Part shown: positions 1 to 8,334 of the stretch, piece after piece
How positions within the stretch are numbered: the stretch's first letter is position 1
Layout of the letters: every line of letters begins with the position of its first letter
DNA from: Candidatus Latescibacterota bacterium
GTDB taxonomy: Bacteria; Latescibacterota; UBA2968
NCBI GenBank assembly: GCA_022824945.1
Contig: JAJDYX010000045.1
Coordinates: 1 to 63,509, forward strand
Direction: 5' to 3'
DNA length: 63,509 bases
Notes under the pieces: model-generated
Told to the model about the DNA's origin: nothing
Databases searched by the model: none
Seen by the model: only the letters and a program-made list of their open reading frames with translations
Position numbers and translations under genes: made by a program

Positions 1-493
1 AGGGGACATTCCTCGAATTGCCAGCGCGCATACCGTCAATAGACGAAATATTAATAACAGAACCGCCACCGGATGCCGCCATCTCGGGAATCGCGTACTT
101 GCACAAAAAAACCATACTCTTAAGCCCCACATCCATCACGCGGTCCCAGAGTTCCTCATCGATCTCCGTCACCATGCCAGCCCCGTAACTCCCCACATTA
201 TTAAACAGAATATCCAATTTCCCATAGTGTTCAACAGCCGCATCCACAATCTTCCGACACTCATCCGTCTTTGAAACATCGGCCAAAACGATCTCTGCCT
301 CTCCACCTTCTGCCCGAATCTCCGCCCGGGTCCTCTCCGCATTTTCCCCGTCAATATCCGCCAGAATTACCCTCGCACCTTCGCGGGCAAAAAGCACTGC
401 CGTCGCACTCCCCACACCTCTCAATTTCCTCTCATCCATCTCGCGCGTACCCGCACCCGTAACAATAGCGACCTTATCTTTCAAACGATCCAT
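1..493 (-). CDS. SDR-family oxidoreductase (3' end cut by window)
   Basis: The first 164 residues of a classical short-chain dehydrogenase/reductase are present; the C-terminus lies beyond the left edge. It starts at the ATG ending at 493, behind a GAGGGAG Shine-Dalgarno. The N-terminal Rossmann motif VTGAG is followed by an unusual short insertion before GVGSATA, instead of the compact TGxxxGxG. ILADID and NNVG motifs follow, then VINISS, which carries the catalytic Ser; the YxxxK would lie outside the window. It is the last gene of a minus-strand operon, 10 bp after the sulfatase. Expected activity is NAD(P)-dependent alcohol/ketone oxidoreduction; the substrate is unknown. Confidence 0.88.
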   Translation of the reverse strand, partial: MDRLKDKVAIVTGAGTREMDERKLRGVGSATAVLFAREGARVILADIDGENAERTRAEIRAEGGEAEIVLADVSKTDECRKIVDAAVEHYGKLDILFNNVGSYGAGMVTEIDEELWDRVMDVGLKSMVFLCKYAIPEMAASGGGSVINISSIDGMRAGNSRNVP

Positions 494-503
494 AAAAACT
501 CCC

Positions 504-1949
504 TCATCTTCTCAAATTTACCCAGCGCTGATATTTATCGTGATCAAAGCGATCGCGCAGTGGACCAATATGCGTCTCTATCAAATCCTGCCGAACGGAC
601 TCGAGCTGCTCATCTTCCACCAGATTATTCAGCTCATCCGGATCGGCCTCAACATCATACAATTCAACTGGCCTCTCCGAAACCGATTCTACCCCGAGCT
701 TATACCGCCCGTCAAACACCATCGTATGGCCCAAAACCTCGCTAATCACAGCATCCTTTCCCTTCTGCGCGTCCTCTGCATCCGCACCAGCCTGAACCTG
801 TGAAACAAGAGACCGCCCATCCGTCTGCAAAGGTTCGGCATTGGCAATATCAACAACAGAAGCGACCACATCAATCACATCGGTCAAAGCCCCGGTCTGC
901 CAATCCCGCGAACCTCCCGGCGGACGCACAATCAGGGGAACGCGAACAGACGCATCGTAAAAAACAATCTTATTATACAACATATGATCGCCCAGCATCT
1001 CGCCGTGATCCGAATTGTAAATCACCCATGTATTATCCGCGAGACCCGTTTCCTCAAGCGCGTCGAGCATCTTGCCAATATAGTGATCAATAAGCGTAAT
1101 CTTCGCAAAATAATTCACCATCATAACCTGCTTTTGCTCAACCGTCATACCCGACAGATTCTTGCTCCTCTGCATACGTCGAACATTCAGCGGCACAGGC
1201 TCCTCCGGCGCATCCATAATACCAGCCGGCATATCCCCGGGATCGTACATATCCCGGTACTCCTGTGGAGAATCAAATGGATCGTGGGGACCGGGACAAA
1301 GAACCTGCAAATAAAAAGGCTTATCGCCCTTGTAATCGCGAATCCAATTCGCCGCAGTGCACCCCGTATAACTATCTAAATGCGCCTCCGTAGGCAGTGG
1401 ACAGGGAGGTTCCTCCCAGGGCTTGAGCGTCCCTCTTTGCCACGGAATGCGATAATCATTGATAAATTTTCGATGCCTCTCCAACAGCCCCATATCCTCG
1501 AGATAATCAGTATAAGGCGAACTGTGTCTCCCCGAAGCAATCGGACCGTGAAGTTCGTGCGGATCGTCAAAGCCCCACGCATTGAGCACATGAACGCGAT
1601 CTCTGCTATGCGAAGCCGGCACCCCGCCGTGGAGATAGAGATGTGACTTCCCGATCAAAGCCGTGTGATAACCCGCATCGCGCACCTGACGCACATGGCT
1701 GGGACCCTCACAATCGGCATCCTGATCATTTGCCCACAACCCGTGTTCGCGGGGATACAGACCGCTCATCATAGATGCGCGAGACGGCATGCACAGCGGA
1801 CAATTGGTATAGCACTGCGTATAAGTAACGCTCTCAGACGCGAGACGATCCAGATTCGGCGTCTTAACCACTGGATGCCCAACGCACCCCATCGCATCAC
1901 CCCGATGCTGGTCGGAAAAGATATAGAGAATATTGGGTTGATCAGCCAT
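504..1949 (-). CDS. Type I sulfatase
   Basis: A 481-residue alkaline-phosphatase-superfamily sulfatase. The sulfatase signature C-x-P-S-R is at residues 53-57 (CMPSR), with Cys53 the expected formylglycine precursor. A metal-binding Asp is seen in SDQHRGD (residue 13), and a later NSDHGEMLGDH motif fits the second metal-ligand pair. No signal peptide is visible, so it appears cytoplasmic. It lies 9 bp after the Gfo/Idh gene and 10 bp before an SDR gene, which suggests desulfation of a sulfated sugar or small organic sulfate. A formylglycine-generating enzyme is required; the SUMF1-domain protein at 39 kb lacks the key Cys and is unlikely to supply it. Confidence 0.93.
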   Translation of the reverse strand: MADQPNILYIFSDQHRGDAMGCVGHPVVKTPNLDRLASESVTYTQCYTNCPLCMPSRASMMSGLYPREHGLWANDQDADCEGPSHVRQVRDAGYHTALIGKSHLYLHGGVPASHSRDRVHVLNAWGFDDPHELHGPIASGRHSSPYTDYLEDMGLLERHRKFINDYRIPWQRGTLKPWEEPPCPLPTEAHLDSYTGCTAANWIRDYKGDKPFYLQVLCPGPHDPFDSPQEYRDMYDPGDMPAGIMDAPEEPVPLNVRRMQRSKNLSGMTVEQKQVMMVNYFAKITLIDHYIGKMLDALEETGLADNTWVIYNSDHGEMLGDHMLYNKIVFYDASVRVPLIVRPPGGSRDWQTGALTDVIDVVASVVDIANAEPLQTDGRSLVSQVQAGADAEDAQKGKDAVISEVLGHTMVFDGRYKLGVESVSERPVELYDVEADPDELNNLVEDEQLESVRQDLIETHIGPLRDRFDHDKYQRWVNLRR

Positions 1950-1958
1950 AAACTCTCC

Positions 1959-2996
1959 TTATTTAGGAATTACAACCCTGCGCCCTCTCGACATCAGCGC
2001 CGCCTCATAAACCTTCATAACAGACAGCGCGAACTCCAGGGACCCGACCGCTGCCGTCCTATCTTCCAGAACACAATCGCAGAAATAGCGCATCTCATCG
2101 TAAAAGCCCTGCGTAAAAAGAGCCTTATTCTCAAGCGTCCCCAGCGTATCTTGAGGCTCCCATGAGATCGCACCAGAATCGAAACCCGTGGGAATATAAT
2201 TTGTCGTACGTGAATAATTAAAAGGAATACCGCGTTCCAGAGTCACGCGGAGATCTTTGTCAATCGCCACATGCTGATTCCCCCAAAAAGCATACCGCTC
2301 GCATCCACGACGTGCGGAAACCAGATTAAAAGACCCCACGACACCGCTCGCAAATTCGAGAATACACACACCAGTACCGTGATCGCTTCTGTGCATAGTC
2401 ACAGCCGAAACATCGCCTCCAACAGCGAGAAGCAGCGAAAGCGGATGGCAGCCATTCTTCAGCCAGTTGGGCGCCTCGCGCGATCTGAGCACCGTCTCCC
2501 CATCTTCGGGAATCGTCATCGGATACTCTGCGGAAAGCCCTCTGAGCGGACCGCAATCCTCTGTCCCCATCAACTCAATCACCTTCCGCGTCGCCGGCAT
2601 AAATGCCTTCTTAAAACCAACCACCACCACGCGATCCCCACGATGCTGCATCATCTTTTCAACTTCAGAAGCGAGCGTAGCGGGCGGCTTCTCCATCCAC
2701 ACATGCAACCCGGCATCCAGCGCCTCGCACGCCAGCTCTGGATGTGCTTCTGGAGACACACAGATAAACACGCAATCCAGATCCTCACCCGCGTACATAT
2801 CCGCAGTACTGGCATAGCAAGCACCCACGCCGTATTCCTCCGCCGTCGCCTTCGCGAGATCCAATCTCAAATCGCAAAAAGCCTTAAGCCTCACCGGAAG
2901 ATAATGCATCGCAGGCAGAACATTCCTGTAGCAATGTGACCCCACGCCAACAACGCCGACATTCAGCCGACTCTCGAACTCGCGCTGGTAACTCAT
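1959..2996 (-). CDS. Gfo/Idh/MocA-family oxidoreductase
   Basis: About 345 residues. An N-terminal Rossmann fold ([13 protein letters not shown]) is followed by the EKPPAT segment, which carries the conserved EKP Lys-Pro of this NAD(P)-dependent sugar/inositol dehydrogenase family. The longest frame begins at 3062 but overlaps the upstream gene. The ATG ending at 2996 has a strong GGAAGGGG Shine-Dalgarno and was chosen. Spacing to neighbours is 16 bp upstream and 9 bp downstream, consistent with one operon. It probably oxidises or reduces a cyclic sugar or related polyol; the substrate cannot be read from sequence. Confidence 0.9.
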   Translation of the reverse strand: MSYQREFESRLNVGVVGVGSHCYRNVLPAMHYLPVRLKAFCDLRLDLAKATAEEYGVGACYASTADMYAGEDLDCVFICVSPEAHPELACEALDAGLHVWMEKPPATLASEVEKMMQHRGDRVVVVGFKKAFMPATRKVIELMGTEDCGPLRGLSAEYPMTIPEDGETVLRSREAPNWLKNGCHPLSLLLAVGGDVSAVTMHRSDHGTGVCILEFASGVVGSFNLVSARRGCERYAFWGNQHVAIDKDLRVTLERGIPFNYSRTTNYIPTGFDSGAISWEPQDTLGTLENKALFTQGFYDEMRYFCDCVLEDRTAAVGSLEFALSVMKVYEAALMSRGRRVVIPK

Positions 2997-3012
2997 AATT
3001 GCACCCCTTCCG

Positions 3013-3417
3013 CTATCTGGCAAAACTGGAGCGCATTTTAATACCCCATCTGCCACCTTCATACGTCAAAACATAAAGTGAATCGTGAGCGGCAATCACC
3101 GAACCGTCCTCGCGGTACCGGGTAAATTGCGTATCAACGTGAATCTTCTCATCCGAACAATGGACGATCTCGCGCCGGGTCCAAACACTATAGTGCCAGC
3201 CGATATTGCCCAACCCGGTCCTCACGCGCGCGATAAACGCATCGTCCATATCCGCATCTTCCCATCGGTGCATAATTCCCGAAGCCAGGCGAAAATGCGG
3301 AAAATGCATCGTCGCCTTCCACGCCTGCAAATCCAGCGCATTAAAACCAGCCATCCACGCATCCAGCACGGGAATCGCCCGTTCTCTCGCCTGTGCAACC
3401 GCTTCTTCTGATGGCAT
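3013..3417 (-). CDS. NTF2-like (SnoaL-type) small protein
   Basis: 134 residues with the pattern of the NTF2-like fold: an N-terminal helix ([17 protein letters not shown]), a His-rich [10 protein letters not shown] strand and a C-terminal beta segment ending in MRSSFAR. A near-perfect AGGAGG Shine-Dalgarno precedes the ATG at 3417. It lies 13 bp downstream of the fused CoA transferase. Members of this fold act as small isomerases, dehydratases or ligand binders. The exact role is unknown; its place in a catabolic operon suggests a substrate-binding or accessory enzymatic function. Confidence 0.7.
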   Translation of the reverse strand: MPSEEAVAQARERAIPVLDAWMAGFNALDLQAWKATMHFPHFRLASGIMHRWEDADMDDAFIARVRTGLGNIGWHYSVWTRREIVHCSDEKIHVDTQFTRYREDGSVIAAHDSLYVLTYEGGRWGIKMRSSFAR

Positions 3418-3430
3418 ATAAGCCCTCCTC

Positions 3431-5872
3431 CTAACCGTGTGGCAAATAATATTCGTGCAGCTGCTCTTTCGCCACGCCCTTTGCGATCAAATCGTCAACA
3501 CAATCGTCATCATAACCCAATTCCCCGAGAACCTCCCTCGTATGCGCACCCTGTTTGGGACAAGCGTAGAGCAATTGAACAGGCGCATTCTTCAAACGCA
3601 CATACGCGGGCGGTGCGAGATCGACAGCACTGCCAACCGGGTGATCTGTAAAACGAACAATAGAAATAGACCGCCCATCGTCCCAGGCGTCCAAATTATC
3701 GTCACCCACCTCGTGCAAAAACATCTCGCGAATATCTTCCAATGAATCAATGCGATGCCCGGCCAGCCCCACCTCGTTAAAAACCTTGACCCAATGAGCC
3801 ACATCGCGTTTTTTGACCTCACCCTCTAAAAATTCGCCAGCATCTTTATCAGGTGTATCCTCCAACCCCGCAACACACCTCAACTTACCCATCTCCTGCG
3901 CCAACCCACCCAGAAAAACCCAGCCATCGCGCGCGCGATACATGCGGTGAAGCGCGTGCTCACCAACAGCATCCTGTCCCGACGGCTCATCGCCCGAGCG
4001 CCCGGCTTCGCAAGCAAACATAAAAGGCGCCTGCACGAGTTGCCCCCCCTGCGCGAGCGAAGTCGCCACAAAATCGCCGCCATCGGGAACGCCACTGCGC
4101 CTGCGCTTGAGCAGCGCCAGCACCGCGCCATAAGTTGCCGAATATCCCGTAATATAATCGATACACGACGCCCAACCGTGCAACACCGGTCTATTGCCCT
4201 CACCACCATAGCGCATCTGTATCCCCGTCGATCCCTGAAGCAGTGGATCAAAACCCGGTCGATTCATCCACGGACCTGGACGCGGACCATTAAACGCCGT
4301 CAAATTGAGATACACAATATCGGGTTTGCACTTCTTAACAGCATCGTAATCAATACCCAAACTCTGCGCAACCCCGGGCCGGAAATTGTGAACAATAACA
4401 TCGGCTGTCTCAACCAACTTCATAAAAGCTGCCCTGCCAGCCTCGTCTTTCAAATTCAAAATCACGCTGCGCTTGCCAGGGCTGACCTCCAGGGGAAACC
4501 AACTGGAAATGCGCGGACCAAAATAGGGTTCCGGCGGATCGATCTTAATAACCTCCGCACCGTATTCTGCCAACGTGCGCGCACTGGCTGGACCGGCGAG
4601 CACATTGGACAAATCCAGAACGCGAATACCCTCCAGGATAGGTATTCCAGCCGATGCCGCGATATCCCCGTTCAGTTTGGGTTCAACATCTCCCACAAAC
4701 GGCCTCGACGGCCTGGGAATCGCGCATTCATCGGGCGTCTTGGAAAGCCACGTCTGCACACCGAGTTGCCGCATCGGTCCATACTCGGGATCATCAACCA
4801 CAACCGTCAAAGCCGCTTCCTCAGTCTCGGATTTGTGCAACCACTCCTGTGCCGTACGCTGAATCGTACACGGCACGCCAGCAGCCGTCAAAACATCAAC
4901 CCAGTGTTGTGCGGGTTCACTCGCCAGCACACTTTCAATTTTCTCTCGTGCTTTGAGATTCCATTCACTGGACAAATGGGACGAATCGGGAATATTATTC
5001 GTCAGATGGAGATTCTCATACACGGGCACATCAACCATACCCTCGGCAATCAAATCATCGTACACTTCCAGTGCTTTAACCAGTGACCGACTATTTCGGG
5101 AATGTCCAGCCGCAATAATATAAAGCCATTGCCCATCTCCCGCGCGAAACGTACCACTAAAAGGCGACCCCGCGCTACTGCGTTGTTTCTGACGATTAGC
5201 ATTAGCCGGCGTGCCATATCGCGCGGGTTTATCCGCCACATCCAGCATAATAACCGCCATAGCAGACATCGCCGCGCCAACCAGAGAAACCTCAATCACA
5301 TCGCCACGCCCGCTCTCTTCACGCGCATACAGCGCAAGCACAACAGCGATAGCACCGTGAATCGCACCATAAGTCGAACCCAAGGGCATCGGCGTATAAA
5401 CAGGTGGCAAATCAGCCCTTCTACTTTGAAGATCTGTATATTGACCGATTGCCGCGCTGATAATACCTTCAAATGCGCGAATCGGCGCTCTCTCATCCGT
5501 CGAAGCAAACCCCGGCAAAGAGAGATAAATCAACCCCGGATTCAGCGCAGTCATATCTTCTGCCCCCAACCCCAATCGCTGCATAACGCCGGGCCGAAAA
5601 TTCTCAATAACCACATCCGCAGAACGGATTAACTTCACCGCCGTTGCCAGATCGTCAGCATCTTTCAGATCGAGCGTAACGCGTTGTTTACCCCGATTAA
5701 AAACGCCATTTGCTGGCGTATCGTAATCCGGTTTGCCCGGTCGATCCACCTTAATCACCTCGGCCCCCTGATCTGCGAACAACATCCCAGTCAAAGGCCC
5801 GGCAATATAATGGCCGAAATCGACAACGCGGATCCCGGTCAAAGGCGCTTGTTTATCGCGTTCTGGATTCAT
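3431..5872 (-). CDS. Tandem-fused family III (CaiB/BaiF) CoA transferase
   Basis: About 813 residues containing two complete CaiB/BaiF domains, roughly 10-405 and 412-813, each beginning with the family motif (GIRVVDFGHYIAGP and GIRVLDLSNVLAGP). By alignment to the neighbouring single-domain enzyme at 43 kb, the catalytic Asp (Asp169 of formyl-CoA transferase) is present in the second half (CIDYITG, about residue 572). It is replaced by Ser in the first half (LGSTYGA, about residue 166). The protein may therefore be a covalent pseudo-heterodimer with one working active site. The ATG ending at 5872 follows GGAGATAGTTG; the longer frame starts with TTG one codon earlier. It is the first gene of the five-gene operon. 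Confidence 0.9.
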   Translation of the reverse strand: MNPERDKQAPLTGIRVVDFGHYIAGPLTGMLFADQGAEVIKVDRPGKPDYDTPANGVFNRGKQRVTLDLKDADDLATAVKLIRSADVVIENFRPGVMQRLGLGAEDMTALNPGLIYLSLPGFASTDERAPIRAFEGIISAAIGQYTDLQSRRADLPPVYTPMPLGSTYGAIHGAIAVVLALYAREESGRGDVIEVSLVGAAMSAMAVIMLDVADKPARYGTPANANRQKQRSSAGSPFSGTFRAGDGQWLYIIAAGHSRNSRSLVKALEVYDDLIAEGMVDVPVYENLHLTNNIPDSSHLSSEWNLKAREKIESVLASEPAQHWVDVLTAAGVPCTIQRTAQEWLHKSETEEAALTVVVDDPEYGPMRQLGVQTWLSKTPDECAIPRPSRPFVGDVEPKLNGDIAASAGIPILEGIRVLDLSNVLAGPASARTLAEYGAEVIKIDPPEPYFGPRISSWFPLEVSPGKRSVILNLKDEAGRAAFMKLVETADVIVHNFRPGVAQSLGIDYDAVKKCKPDIVYLNLTAFNGPRPGPWMNRPGFDPLLQGSTGIQMRYGGEGNRPVLHGWASCIDYITGYSATYGAVLALLKRRRSGVPDGGDFVATSLAQGGQLVQAPFMFACEAGRSGDEPSGQDAVGEHALHRMYRARDGWVFLGGLAQEMGKLRCVAGLEDTPDKDAGEFLEGEVKKRDVAHWVKVFNEVGLAGHRIDSLEDIREMFLHEVGDDNLDAWDDGRSISIVRFTDHPVGSAVDLAPPAYVRLKNAPVQLLYACPKQGAHTREVLGELGYDDDCVDDLIAKGVAKEQLHEYYLPHG

Positions 5873-5897
5873 CAACTATCTCCTCACATAAGGTTGT

Positions 5898-8294
5898 TTA
5901 CTCTACAACCCGAAAATAGACGTATTTCCTATCCGTCTGCTCTGTTTGCTTGTCCCTCGCCAGCACTGTCAATTGATAAATCCCTTCAGGCACCTGATCC
6001 ATATCAATCTGCAAATACGTAAAATCATCTGCTCGATTGCCTTCGTAATTCGCAGTCACGGTTCGCGTCAAGTCACCATCTTTTGACCGCTTGATCTTCA
6101 AGTCCTCAGCAGGGATATGATGGACTTGTCCACCACTCGTATAAACCGTCGTCTCTCCCAACAGAAGGCTGTCGGCAAAGCCCCCCTCGCTGTCTTCTGA
6201 CCGCCCGGCCTGCAACCCCTGAGCCTCTATATCGTCTGTTTGTTCACTCCGCAAATCAATCTCTGTCTTACCCATCGTCTCAATCAGGCTTTGAGATGCA
6301 AACAGTGTGGGCGACAGCACATCTACCTCTGGCTTGCCGATGGTGTAGGAGATCTCATACTGCGTGCTGCCAAAAGCGTCGCGCTGGAGATCATATAGTT
6401 CCAGATAGATAAAGACCGGTTCAGATGGTGAAAATGTGCGAACTGGATTGGGTGTGATATGCAGATCGTCACGGCTTTCTGGCAATGCTTTCTTCGCTTG
6501 AATATCGCTGCCGACGAGCAGATCACTCAGATGAAAGGTCTCCTGGCCATACAAGAACGGTTTCTCATCGCGTGCCACACCAATTAGGCCAGATGTTTGA
6601 TCCAACAATTCTACCGAAAAATGATAGCTATCCCGGCGTATATATACCCTGTGGGAGATCAACAGATGATCGTTGCGATGTCGTGCAGCGGCGTTTTGTG
6701 CCAGCTTCTGAGGGGACAGAGTGAGGGTTTTGGATTTGCGGTCGTTATACATATCATTCCACTGCTGATCAAAGAAGAACACACCGTCCCAAAGGCTCAC
6801 CTTGCCCGTTTCGGGATTTTCCTTTAGTCGATCTTTGGGAATCATATAGCTGAGTTCGACGCGCATCCTGTTTTGTTCTTCAAAGGTGGCGATCTGATAG
6901 GGCAAGGTGTATTTTCGATTGAGATACGGATCGACAAATCGCTGTGCTGTTTTTTTAAATATGTGATGCGAGGCTTCTGCCAATGTACGCGGCACAAAGG
7001 AAGAAGGTGATCTTCCTGATCCCGGAGAACCGAGAGGAATATCAAAGGCACTGGCTCCTACTGCCGGAACCCAACTTGGGCGTTCGACCACAGCACCGCC
7101 GCAAAAATGCCAGATGTCATCCGTAGTGCCACAAAATCTGAACTGAAAGTTTTCGTAATACCAGAACTCCATCATTGCAGCATTCAAGACCTCTTTAGAA
7201 TCCCAGGTCGCTTTATAGATTGTCAGGCGCTGTCTATACCTTCCAAATTTGATATAGGTCTTCCCCATATCCGTCTGCCATCCTTCAACATCATCAGAAA
7301 ATCGCCTGAATCGCAAATTTGCATAAGCCATACGACCAAAGTGCGCCATCTTTCTTTCATTAAAATCAGACAAATACAGTGGATCCTGGCGCTTCCAAAA
7401 CATCTCGCGTTCTAAGAGCGTATCAATCGTCTGCGTCGTATCGCGGGATGCATGATCTTCTGCGGGCACAAGCAGGTCAATAGAGTCCAGCAACTCGCGC
7501 TCTTCCACACTCATCAAGCCAAGAGCGCGTTGATAATAGTTATGCGAGTCATTAAATTCGCCACGCTGATAGGCAGCAAGCCCACAGAATAACAGCGCAT
7601 TTTTGTCATCTGGATATTGCGCGCGCAGGGCTTGCATCAGGGCATGGAAGGTATTCCAGTATTTATCTTCAAAGTAGAGTATGCCCAACAAATAAAAGGG
7701 TTGCTGATTGGTCCCATCCAATTCGATGCTTTTTCGCAGGACCTGGAGTGCTTCTTGTTTGGCTTCCTGGGCAAATATCTTGAAATCTAAGGTTTTTTTC
7801 GCTCCTGTGAGTCTTGAATAATGTATAGTTTTTCTATCTTTCTGTGCGAGGAAATCATACACCCAGAACATACCCAGACTATTGAGGACATCCGTATTTT
7901 CCGGATGTTTTTTCATCACGTTCTTGAATTGGTTCAATGCGCGTGACCGAAAGCCTTGATGCCACAAAATCTTTCCGCGTGTCAGCCGATACTCAATATT
8001 GTCGGGGTCAATTGCGATTGCCTTCTGGATCATCCGTGTTGCGCGCTGTCGGCCATTTACACTGTGGTCCAGCAGATGCAGTTGGGCCAATTCGTTGTAT
8101 GCAGGTGCATAATTTTTGTCTTTGGAAACAATCTCTTCGAAAGCTTTGATGCTTTCTTTCTGACTCACCTGACCAACTTGCTCTACTACCTCTTGAAACA
8201 GCGCGTCTGTTGTGGTTTCCCCTCTGACCAGGCCAGCACCAAAGATGCAGGCCAACGCAATCAATCCGATATGGGTTGTGATTCGCTTCTTCAT
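5898..8294 (-). CDS. TPR protein with GWxTD domain
   Basis: 798 residues with an N-terminal signal peptide (MKKRITTHIGLIALACIFGA), so exported. Residues about 40-270 form tetratricopeptide-like helical repeats (for example AFEEIVSKDKNYAPAYNELA). A literal GWQTD lies at 338-342, followed by the basic/aromatic GKTYIKFGRYRQ segment that defines the GWxTD domain. The C-terminal third is beta-rich. GWxTD proteins are secreted or periplasmic and functionally uncharacterised. It is probably co-transcribed with the homologous gene upstream (8335-10842, 40 bp gap). An AAAGGG Shine-Dalgarno precedes the start. Confidence 0.85.
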   Translation of the reverse strand: MKKRITTHIGLIALACIFGAGLVRGETTTDALFQEVVEQVGQVSQKESIKAFEEIVSKDKNYAPAYNELAQLHLLDHSVNGRQRATRMIQKAIAIDPDNIEYRLTRGKILWHQGFRSRALNQFKNVMKKHPENTDVLNSLGMFWVYDFLAQKDRKTIHYSRLTGAKKTLDFKIFAQEAKQEALQVLRKSIELDGTNQQPFYLLGILYFEDKYWNTFHALMQALRAQYPDDKNALLFCGLAAYQRGEFNDSHNYYQRALGLMSVEERELLDSIDLLVPAEDHASRDTTQTIDTLLEREMFWKRQDPLYLSDFNERKMAHFGRMAYANLRFRRFSDDVEGWQTDMGKTYIKFGRYRQRLTIYKATWDSKEVLNAAMMEFWYYENFQFRFCGTTDDIWHFCGGAVVERPSWVPAVGASAFDIPLGSPGSGRSPSSFVPRTLAEASHHIFKKTAQRFVDPYLNRKYTLPYQIATFEEQNRMRVELSYMIPKDRLKENPETGKVSLWDGVFFFDQQWNDMYNDRKSKTLTLSPQKLAQNAAARHRNDHLLISHRVYIRRDSYHFSVELLDQTSGLIGVARDEKPFLYGQETFHLSDLLVGSDIQAKKALPESRDDLHITPNPVRTFSPSEPVFIYLELYDLQRDAFGSTQYEISYTIGKPEVDVLSPTLFASQSLIETMGKTEIDLRSEQTDDIEAQGLQAGRSEDSEGGFADSLLLGETTVYTSGGQVHHIPAEDLKIKRSKDGDLTRTVTANYEGNRADDFTYLQIDMDQVPEGIYQLTVLARDKQTEQTDRKYVYFRVVE

Positions 8295-8334
8295 AGCGCA
8301 TCCCTTTCTTCTCAGTCTCGGATAAGTGGTTTTT

